Origin: Owenia fusiformis
Taxonomy: Eukaryota > Annelida > Polychaeta > Sabellida > Oweniidae
Length of the DNA: 64,000 nucleotides
Reading direction: 5' to 3'
Assembly (NCBI GenBank): GCA_903813345.2
Contig: CAIIXF020000009.1
Span: 8,302,030-8,366,029, forward strand
Of the stretch, positions 41,801-53,800 are shown piece by piece (within the stretch, counting starts at the first letter, position 1; each line of letters starts with the position of its first letter). A model generated the notes under the pieces. It made no database searches and had not been told where the DNA came from. It worked only from the letters and a program-made list of their open reading frames with translations. The position numbers were made by a program, and so were the translations under genes.

Positions 41801-44800
41801 GTTACTAACGATAGTAAGCAGTCCACCCACGAACCCATTGTATTCAAAATTCCACGAGGAAGTTAATCGGTTCCTCCTGCGTCGACCTTTCAATTTCACG
41901 AACCCATTTGGCAAAGCAAAAGTTGTAAGTATTAACGTTAAAGAGGAGCAAAATCCGCATCAGAGGATTTGCATGTAACTATCATGGCTATGTTTACAAA
42001 TGATTCAAGCAATCTATTTTACAAAATGTTTATGTGATTATTTACTCGTTGTGATAAAAAAAAACATTTTACAAAAATCAGAATATCTAGATTGAATATC
42101 GAGTTGATATTCCCCCAATTTTCCATTTTTAACTTTTGTGAAACTACCGTATCTTACTATGTCTGACCCGTTTGACCGCCATTGTGGAGACACGACGACT
42201 CTGAAATAGGATTATATACAATTTAGAATAGAAGCCTAATTCACGTAGAAAATGTCGCTTATTATCTTCTTTATACGGCTTGTTTATGAATTATGGTGAT
42301 GGGTTTCCTGATAAATTAATCAAAATACAATCTCTGTGGAAACAGCGTTATGCTTCAAAACAGTAACTCTAATTGGCAAACTCTTATCGAAAACCACACA
42401 CATTATTTTTTAGATATTTATCTTAATCAGTACCTGCAAAAATTGAAAAAATGCAAGTTTGCTATATCAGTCGTACTTTTCTATTTTTGTCTTGATTCAC
42501 ACCTGTTTCTGGGTGATTTTTTCTGTTGGACAAGATTACCAATATGAAGAATTAAACATGTAGAAAACGATGCCCATGCCATGGAAGCAACTATGTGAAG
42601 CTTGTGTCCCCAAATTGGAATTTGTTTTTCTTTAAGATTCCACTAGATCTTTATAGTATATATTGGGAATATGCCAAGAGTTTCAGATAATTGAAAAAAT
42701 TATAACTGATAAAGGACAATGTAGCTTTTTTAATTTACAGAGGGTAAATGATTACACATGAACATACCTTTGAATTCCTTTTTACAGATTAGTGTCTACG
42801 CAGCATATCTCTACGATGCAGTCCATCTCTATGCAAGGGCCCTTCATGAAGTTCTTGTGGAGGGGGGAAGTGTCACCAATGGAAGTTACATCATTTCTAA
42901 AATGAAAGGAAAAACATACCGAAGTAAGACTTAAATGATTATACCATCTAACGGAAGCGTGGTGTATCACGATAAATTCGATCACATCATATCTAAATTA
43001 AGAGAGAAGATACACTGTACCGAAGTAAGACTTAAATGATTATACCATCTAACGGAAGCGTGGTGTATCACGATAAATTCGATCACATCATATCTAAATT
43101 AAGAGAGAAGATACACTGTACCGAAGTAAGACTTAAATGATTATACCATCTAACGGAAGCGTGGTGTATCACGATAAATTCGATCACATCATATCTAAAT
43201 TAAGAGAGAAGATACACTGTACCGAAGAAAGACTTAAATGATTATACCATCTAACGGAAGCGTGGTGTATCACGATAAATTCGATCACATCATATCTAAA
43301 TTAAGAGAGAAGATACACTGTACCGAAGTAAGACTTAAATGATTATACCATCTAACGGAAGCGTGGTGTATCACGATAAATTCGATCACATCATATCTAA
43401 ATTAAGAGAGAATATATACTGTACCGAAGTAAGAATCCAAATGATTATTACGTTCGATGGAAATGGGAAATAACCAAAGATAAAATAAAGCAGCACTTTT
43501 GCTTTATATTTAAATTATTAATTTTTTCATTACACGCCACATCTGTTTCTATTCGTAAAAGGATTTCGATTATTCCATCAATAGCAGGTTATCAAGGTGC
43601 ACGTTACATGTACGTCTTACCATTGATCATGCCTTCGCGCGAAATTATCTGAAAGCATAATTTCAAAAATATGTTTTTTCTGTCTTCGCCATTATTGAAA
43701 GCAATGTTTACGCAAAATTAGTTCTCAAACGTCCGTTTTCGAACAGGACAGGCGAGCTATAAGTCTGCCAAATAATCGAGCAGACTAGCACTTCCGAAGC
43801 AGCCTCTCGTTCTAGCACGTCCATCACGTTTAGCAAGAGATGGTTAAAGTTGTAACTACGTTCAATCCTTTTACATTCAATTCAAGTCTGTAAAGGTAAA
43901 ATTCTCAAGAGCTTTTGAGAATTAGTTTGATGTGACCGGAGCTTATTGTCTGCAGCTCATTTAGTGTGAACAAGATATTTGAAAAGCTGCTTCAAAACAT
44001 CTATGGAATACGTGAACTAGAACTGAAGCAGAACAGTAGCTAGGAACACTTTCTTGTGACCGACATTATATTGTCGTGACTTTACACCTGGATTTTATAA
44101 TTTGTCCAATGGCTCATATTTGTTTGATCCAACAGTAAAATATTAAGTTACATCAATATTTCAGTCAAAATTACTCTTAGTATCAAAACTAAGTATGTAT
44201 TAGTAATTTGAACCAGAGATCATGGATTCTACAATATAGTAAGGCAGAATCAGATCTAGTGAGAAGACTCTCCATCAATTGGTTCAATTTAGAACATTTT
44301 GGCCTCTAGCATTTCCTTCATTTACACTTACTACAATGTATGTTTACGCGGTATATGGCATACATTCATGGTTGCGCGGTATTTGTGATACGGGTGAATA
44401 TGCCATACTCACCTGCGGTATATGGCATATTCCGCAGGTGAGTATGCGATATTCCGCAGTGAATATGCGATACATTGATTTCAGTGAATACCCGATACTC
44501 ACCTGCAGAATATGTCATACTCACTTGCGGAACATGCCATATACCGCAGGTGAATATGACATATACCGCAGGTGAAAACGTGATACAGAAAGCCTTGATT
44601 TGATTGGTTGCGAGAATCGACTCTAAATGTAAAACTACGCTAGATTACCAATATAGTTAGTGCGTCGAGTACTAATATATGAATCCTGGATTGATTGAGT
44701 AAGTTGGTTGGCGAGATTGGTGACTGATACTTCTGATAAGTTGATATATTCGATACATAGTACTGTTGATTCAGTAGTCATTATAATAATTTATAACGTT

Positions 44801-47800
44801 TTACTTGTTCGTTCAATCGATGCAATTGACAATTGCGTACTTCCTTATCACGTTATCATTGGTTAGTGTGTATGCCATATACCGCAGGTGAATCTGTCAC
44901 ACACCGCAAGTTATTATGCCATATTCGTTGCGGAGTATGACATATTTTTGTATCGTGTTTATCGCGTAACAATGTATATTATCTAAAAATCTCACATATA
45001 ATACTTTTTTATGAAAACTAAAGAATACATTGAATTGTTCGATTATCAATGTTGATCTTTGGATACTATACTAATATTCATTTTTTTATTCAGTAGTAAT
45101 TTTACATATAATACAATCAAACTAATCCGCTGGATATATTCATTCCTCATTCCTCATATGTAAATTCCTCATTCTAGAGAATTTTTTAATAACTTCCCAA
45201 TTTGATACTTTATTACGTGAACATCTTGGGAGATACTATATTAGAGAAAAATAAAAAGTATAAGTAAATCAAGTAAACAGTAACATATTTAAAAATCCAC
45301 CACCCTCAAAATTCTGCCTCGAAGAAAAACATTTGATGAGTTTTATAAGAGTCACTTTACGAAAATTGTGTTATTATTAAATCCAAGGAACTAGGATATC
45401 GCTAGTTTTGCTTAATTAAGCAGGCTTGGTTAGAATAGATCACTTTCTGATATCAAAACCTAATTGATATACATCTTCCTACGTTCACTTTTAGTTTTGT
45501 CGACATTTAGATCGATCATGTCGTATTTATACATTGCATCTAGACATTATAAGACTGCCACACACCCATTAAAACTCTTGTAATGTTAAGATTTAGGAGA
45601 CAATCTTATGGCTTGGAGTAAATCATGTACAATACGACATGGCACCGAGTTGTATTTTGTTCTGTTCTGGACAGTCACAATGCATTTTTGAGATTTATAG
45701 CTGCATCCAAAAAGACACGTACGTAATATAACTTCTGATCAAACACATTAACCAGAGTCTAATTGTCGAGGTGTGCCCCATTCAATATGTCTCGACTAAT
45801 ATTTGTAAAAACATAAACCATGGGAATTGCTTGTCGTTTCACAAATACACGACACTGTTGTCATGTATCAAAGGCGGTGCTATGTTGCGACGAAACAAAT
45901 ATATGTTCTTCAACTCTTTTTGAATGTAACACGATCATTTTGACAAAAAAAATGTGTTTAATTTAACCAATCGAGAGATCGCGTATTTTAAATAATGTTT
46001 CGATGAATAACTAATTTTAAGGGAAAGGAAACAATCCTTCATGTATGTATAATCATTATTCCCCCCCCCCCCTTACCCCTAAGGTGAGCCGAGAAAACAT
46101 TTGGGATCAGAAACGATTTTAGGGCCAAACATTTTTATGACCCCAATTCCAATTAGTCCAGGCATTTTTAGCATAAGTGGGCCTTTTGAACATTTTCGAG
46201 GGCCTAATTTTTGGAGGTTTTAGGGGGCCTAAACATTGTAGGAGCTTAAACATTTTTTTGAAATTTGGGCCCCTCCACCTTGTTAGTTTTCGGATCCGCA
46301 CTTGCATTTTTTTCAATAAGCTAGACAACGATTGAAAGATAAAACCTGATAACTAATTATGTGATTAATCAAAAGCATCTTGATGTAAAACTAATAGATG
46401 CTCTTTTCATTAACTCTAATGTCCTCGATATAAACTATTTCATTCCATCTAATTGTATTTCTGCAGTAAAGTTCTTGATTTAACGTTGGTATTGATCAAA
46501 GCAAAGCAAACGATTAGATGAATTTACCTGTGTAATAAGCATCATTTTCTCTGGATATTAAAATCAAATGTTGTGATCTATGTTCAATTACAGGCCGTTC
46601 TGACTAGATATATCATGGATAAAATATGTGCATAAACGCGATGCGAGCAGTGATATGGAATTTATTACACGCCATTATTCTCGGATATGACTTAACAAGA
46701 AGACGAATGAACCATTTAATTCAGAGCCACATTTTTCTATTACACAATAGTTCATTTAACTGCATCTGTATCAAAGACTTGGTATATTACATAGATTCCA
46801 CAGGAAACTAATGTTATACAATCGACATACAATTTCCGACATGTTTACAAGTTTTCAATAATTGAATTATGGGCCAGATCCCAGTCCAATATTATCTTAT
46901 TACTTCACCATGATCTTTAGTTTTAAATTTTCCATCTGCATTTCCTTAATGAATTTTTATGTCGTTTTCTTTTGGCTATCGTGGAAATATAGCAAATCAA
47001 TGCTTTTTATATGAAACACTATATCATTGAATCTAGTATAGGGAATGGAGATCGTCTTACGATGGGCAATCAAAGCACCCTTTTTGATCACTTAAGATCA
47101 AACTCACAAAATCGTTATATAGTTGTTTTCCGAACTATTGTCATTAAGGAACAAAATAGCGATTCAAACATTAACATGTTTCGATATGTTATCTGATGAA
47201 CATTTCAGATAGCCATACTTAAAGTCCCCATGTTAAGTTTGAAAATATTTTTATCATTCATTTACTATTTGTCATGACTTTGACAAAATTTGAAAAAAAG
47301 TTGTGAGCATTTCATTTCTCAATATTCAATTATTCCCGCCATTTTTCAAAAAAATTGATATTTTTTAATCATCAAATATTTCTTCATACATTTCAGAAAA
47401 GATTATCTTCTATTTCAATATTAAAATGCCATATTTAATGGGTAACTTCAATGTTTTAGCATATCAAAAATATTATTGATGTCATTATGACTCATGTAGG
47501 TGACAAAAACGTTTTGAAATTTTTTTTCGATGTCAATCGTTTCTAAATATGCTAAATTTCAATAATAAACCAATGTTGATTGTCTAACCAGGTTAAAAGG
47601 AATATCAAAAATATTTTGCAACATTAGTGATGTCATTATGACTTACTCAGGTGACAAAAACTTTTTGTCTAACCAGGTTAAAAGGAATATATTATGTTTT
47701 AGGTATTATTGTACCATTGGTTTCTATGAGAACTAACATTTTTTGTGAACCATTTTTATGCACTGATGAGTTCATTTCTTGCTTATTTACGAACAGATTT

Positions 47801-50800
47801 TCTTAATTTTTTCGGCAAAAACATGTGAGGATAAATGCTATATTATTGGTATGAATTGGTGTGACCTCTAAAAGTTAGTTTTGAATATATTCACGATTTT
47901 TTAACAAAAAGTCCTTCAAAAACCACCTTTTGAAATTAAAAAAAAAGTTTCACGTATCACACTTTGATAACATGGGATAAGACTACAATTTAAGTCAAAG
48001 TAGTTCAAAATTTATATGGGTACTTCAAGGACTGGAGCGTAAGGTTACGTAATGGAAATGAGTTTATAATGAAAATGATGGATATACTGTTTATTAACTA
48101 TTTGATAAATTTTATTACTTTTACTCTGTACAAATGTTATTTGATTTTTCAACAATTTTAACCAATGTTTAGAGAACTAATCTAAAAGAAATGTATGTGC
48201 TAATTGCTTACTCTAAAGATTTATGGAAAATATTACTTATAAGTTAAACTCTAAATACTCTCTCATATATCCATAATTTTTATTACTTGTTGTCTTTACC
48301 CTTGAGCTTAAATAATTCTTCTTTACAGGTATCCAAGGTTTTATGTCATACATAGACAACCAGGGCGACGCTGAGGGTAACTATACTGTGTTGTCAAGGC
48401 AACCATTTGTCTCCACACATGCAAACTACTCCATGATGCCAGTGGGGCACTTCCAAATAGAAAACAATGAATTACCGGTAAGTCATTGTTTCAAATAAGA
48501 TGAGACTGAAACTACATTATGCAATAATATTTTACCAATTCAACCAATTCATAAAACTAGTCACGGTGTTGAAATAACTTTGTTAAAGGTACAGGGGGTT
48601 TAATAAGGATTTCCTGTCACGTAGTATTTTGTTTTCTTTGCTCTGAGCAGGTCATATTCTACAGTAGAATGTGATATTAATTTGGTTAACCATTATGTCA
48701 CAAGGATTGGTTTTAATACATTCAATCACCAATTTTCAACTTGCTATTAAAGTAGAATAAATGGAAATGTTTCCTTCTTTTTTACCTTGCCAATAACCGC
48801 TTGTATGATCGATTACATATGTTCCTTTTGCCTAGCTCGGCTTGTTCAGTTGTTGGTCCTAGTAAAAACCTTTCATACAAAAACTCTAAACTCACCAACA
48901 TTCAATTGTGACATCGGCTTAAAAATTATTTTACTTTGTCACACTTCGTTTACTTTGTTGACAATATCCTTTCGACAGATATCTCCAAAATGAATTCCTT
49001 GTTTCCGTTACAGAGAGTCATTCTTTACAAAGGAATTAGTTTGGACTTTTTACCCTTCACACCTGGTCCAAATATATATAACTCGGCCAGTAAGTTATAC
49101 ATGATACATCAAGTGGCATGACCTGTTATTCTGTTAGAATGTGCTGCTCTCACATACTCAATGGATGCCGCACATGCTTCAATTCAATATTTCGACCACG
49201 TATCTTATGAGCTAGCATGCGCAAGCTGATCCAGTTGAGAAAATATAATTACGTATACACCATACACTTCTCTTGAGGAAATATAATTACGTATACACCA
49301 TACACTTCTCTCTGCACAATCCCGAACGGGCAAACTTGGTCGTTCAGAATTGACCACCTGTGTAAATGAATGACTTGATGAATGAATGGCTTTAAGAGAT
49401 TGTGCTTAAGATCGTAGTCTTAAAGAAAATGATAGGGATTTTCACTTTTTTTTATTTTTGGATCTCATTTTTGCCAACAGGACTGTATAAAATGTCCTAC
49501 CATTGATTGGACAAAGTCATATATCGTTACACAAAAAAATACTCCTTAATCCTTGTGGTAAAAATAAGAACTAAAAAGGTGAGGCACATTTTCACACCCC
49601 ACTTATTTCTTGAGTCTCTGGTTAGACTGTATTCTCTATTATCACCCACTCGTTGCATCCTCGTGTATATCCTCTTTATCTAGGATGTTATTCTTAGGTG
49701 TTCACATACCTGCCAGGTAGAGCTATTAACTGGCTCAAGGGGGAAGTACCTATCGATGAACCAGCCTGTGGATATCGCGGGGAACGATGTATACCAAAAC
49801 CAAGTAAGTCGCAATCTCTTGTAGGTTTATGTTATGGAGAAAGTATGAGTACTGTGTTTTATGAGAAGTAATAGCCGAGTGTCGTAAGATCCAGGGCTAT
49901 CATTTATCCTAAAATCCAGTACTAGCATTTTATTTTATTTAACTTAAACTCTCAGTGAGTTTTGATCTCAACTATTTCCTATTTTTTCCTATTTTTCAAT
50001 CTCAACTATTCTAGGCACATAATCCTAGTTAGTTTCAAACTCAATGACTCCAGGGCTTATCATTGAATAGCCATTTTGAATAAGCTACATGTATACTGAT
50101 TCCTTTGAAATAATTTCTCAAAGTACTTACACGAGGACGTGACAATAAGTTCTCGGTGTTATTCAGGGTGCTGTTGAATTTTATACTGACATTTATCTGG
50201 ATGTGCATGTATACCGTAGAAATATTTTACAGGGTGAGCCGTGAGAACTCAGTCAACCAGTATGGGTTTAAAGTCATATTTAGCACAGTCGAATCTAGGT
50301 CAACGTTCTTTAAATCAATGAAGTTTCATTGATCTATTTCAAATGCTCGCAATTTTATGGCCATTTAACAAAAATGCGACTATATGTGACAGAAATGTTT
50401 ATCTTTGAAGTTACATTTTGAATCAAGGCTGCACAAACAATGGGATTTATATTTTTCTCTATTCTTCTACACTTATCCTTCTCAAACTTTCTCAATGTAA
50501 AAACTTGCTGAATTAAGGAAAAAATTAATCAATTAATCAAATAGGATTCAAATAGGAAAGTTTACATTTACCATGATTATCTTTATTATCGATTTATTAT
50601 CAAAACTTAATGATACATTGTATGAATAATGTATTTTAGTCTACTAAAAACAAGTAAATTCATTGGGGTCGAGTTGACCAAGAGGTGAGATGACTTGGGG
50701 TCGAGTTGACCAAGGGTTGAGATGACTTGGGGATGAGTTGACTAAGGGTTGAGTTAACTTGGGGTCGAATTGACTAAGGGTTGAGTTGACTTGGGTTGAG

Positions 50801-53800
50801 TTGACCAGTTACCACTTAAAACCCATGTGCTGGATGACTGAGCTTTTTCGATTTGTTTCAGATACTTTTTTGGGCTCACACTGCACTATATATTTCAAGG
50901 ATATCACATGGATGTTTATGTCAATTTAGTGTTGTTCACACATTATAATGGTTATGTGTATATATAATGAGTCAAATCAATGCGCACTAATTAGCCGCAC
51001 TAATGCCGTGGTCACATGTTCACCGATCTTCACCACCGGTGCCCGGCCGATGAGTATGAGTATACAAGTTTGTACAAAATACAAACCAGGGCCGGGCGCT
51101 GGTACTGAACATTTGAGCAAGTGTGACCACGACATAATGCCCATTATATGTTTACTTTCTATGTGTACACTTATTGGAATCCTAAGATAATATTGTAGAA
51201 TATGCCATGTCTGGTGTGTAAACAGTGTCTATAAATACCATGTCAGATATCTCTTTGTTTTGACATAAAAAGTAATTTTTACATGTCGATTAAACTATTT
51301 GTTTTCGGAATTGATTAGTCACTGTGATAAAGTTCGTTCTGACATGAATAGCAAACGGATCTTACGGATAGTAGAAACGTTTTGAAGTTAACTTATACTT
51401 ATCAGTGTTACATAATGACAGCTATTTGTCAAAAATGTCTATAGACTGTAATATAAAGATCAATTCGCACATGTTGAGCTTTTCCAATAAGTAGTATGTT
51501 TAGCTTTGTCAAATATTTAAGTCTAAAGTAAAGGAGGTTTCCTTATGTTATAGATTACAGGGATATCGCATCTCAAATTGACTTGTCAAATCTGTCATGA
51601 TATCGTTCTTAGAATAGCTCAACCGACTGGCCATAGATTGATATGCATATCAAAATGGTAGCCATATTGTTGATACATCGATCACTCTCAAGTCTCATAA
51701 GTCGCATATTCAAATCCGAGTGCTACATACTATTTGTACGCACTGAACAGTAACTGTACGGTACAAGAAGAGGGTAAGGAAATTGCCCATGATTTGGTCA
51801 CGATGTCATACTAAGTCTATCAACTTAGATAATTCGATGACATTTCAACTAGTCAATCATAGATAAGCCTGTTTGCATATAAAATGGTCCTATGCACCAG
51901 CGGTGAATGGGGTTATGGTAAGGATGTACCGCGGCAGGGTGTTCACTCGTGTGCTTGTTGCCGTACCAATAAAAAAAATGATACATGTATTGAAAACAAG
52001 GTCCTTTAAGACACGTGTATTCACATTTTTGAAAAAATTGCAATACTTAATAGCAATAAGGTTTGCAAATATTGAATGCAATCTACAGTCAAATTTATTA
52101 TCTAATGTAAATTTGTTCTTGCTAAAATAAATAATCAATTGATCACAGTGTGATATTTTATGAAAAAAAACATTCCATTTTACAGTTGCTATATTGCATA
52201 GTATATAAGCTGTGATTTCTTGTTAATTTGAGAGCCTCAAGACCCAAGCTTATAAATTGTTTTGAGCCCATGCTTCATTATAACATGGCAGAAAAGAATC
52301 AACATACAAGGGGTCGCACATTTGATTGTCAAAAATATACCCAAATTTTGTTCCATAACATTAAATTATACCATATCCATATATCATTATAGTGTTATCA
52401 TTGCATTGCTTATTGTGGACTTAATTTAAAGAATCATTTGAATTCAATAAACAAAATGATTTGCAATAATAGCCATGTATCGTGTTTTTTATAATTTTAG
52501 ATAAAACGCTGGAAATTGTGTTAGGCGTCATTGGAGGGATTGTGCTAGTTATTCTAGTCGTTGTGTCCATTATATACAGGTGAGATTGAATTCACAAAAG
52601 TGCCATTATATGAGCCTGGCCATAGGAAAACCGGTCTTATCACAAAAATTAAAATTGCGCTACAGAGCCAAAAATGTGCCCAAGATTAAGAGCAAGATGT
52701 GCTAAATTTAAATCCGACTTTTTGGTGTATATCTGCAAGAAAAAAGTGTTAAGACATAAGCAATGGCTCATTTGAAAGGTCTCTTTGTGCTTTTCAAGAT
52801 AAACAAAAAATCAGAATATTGAAAAAATCTGTGATAAGACCCATTTTCCTGTGGCCTAGTTATTCTAGTCATTGTGTCCATTATATACAGGTGAGATTGA
52901 ATTCACAAAAGTGCCATTATGCTATCTATTCACGTCAATAGCCACAGTCCAATGATGTACAATACACATCGGTCATACGAAGCCTTTGTTTTGATCTATA
53001 AAGGCCTGGCATCAGAATACATAACTTTATTCAATTCTTTCAGGATGAAAAACGTGACGTTTAAATGCCTTGAATAATGTGTGTACTTTTGTGTTGCATC
53101 TAAAGCTGTTATTAATGCATTTTTTCTTAATCATCATCAAGTAAAAAGTATTTTTTTATTTATTAGAAATCGAAAAGACATTTAAAGCATAGTTTATGGG
53201 TCATGAGAATTTACTATAGAAAAAATGTGTTTTATAGCTTTTTATAAAAAATATTGAAATGAATGCGGTGTATCGTCTTATATTAGATTATTTTTGTAAA
53301 CAAGACTCGCTCTTTTGTAATCATCCCAGTTGGTAATGTAATATTCAATGTCTGAAATAAAAACTATTTAAAAAAAGAAACGACATTGATAATAATATCC
53401 ATTCTATAATTGAAAATATCTATATGTTTCAGTTTAGTTTTAATTTCAACCCACCCCTGAGTATAAATATGAACATGCAGTACAAAAGTGATTAATCATG
53501 AATTTCTAGTTTAGTTAAAAGTCTTTTAATAGAAGTTTGTAAAAATTTACTTTGATTGACATTGACATTGATTGACATTGACATTGATTGATATTTTACA
53601 GAAACTGGCGCTATGAGCTAGAGTTAGCTGGGTTACTTTGGAAAATAGATGCTGCTGACATTTTAGGGATTGGTGCGTTTGGCTCGAAGGTGAATTAAAC
53701 ATTAATTTAACTATTAATTAATTCAATATTAAAAAAAGTTTTAACTCAGGATTGCCAACATTTTAAACTTGAGCAGCTGTAACCGATCAATTTTTGCCAA

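Noticed and set aside
42917-43440. CRISPR-like array
   Set aside because: The 101-bp units have no spacers between repeats; it is a simple tandem amplification in a eukaryotic intron.
48936-49121. Frame upstream of exon 7 as an extra ectodomain exon
   Set aside because: Exon 6 joins exon 7 in phase 0 with the family's expected sequence; this frame adds unrelated residues and has no donor in phase.
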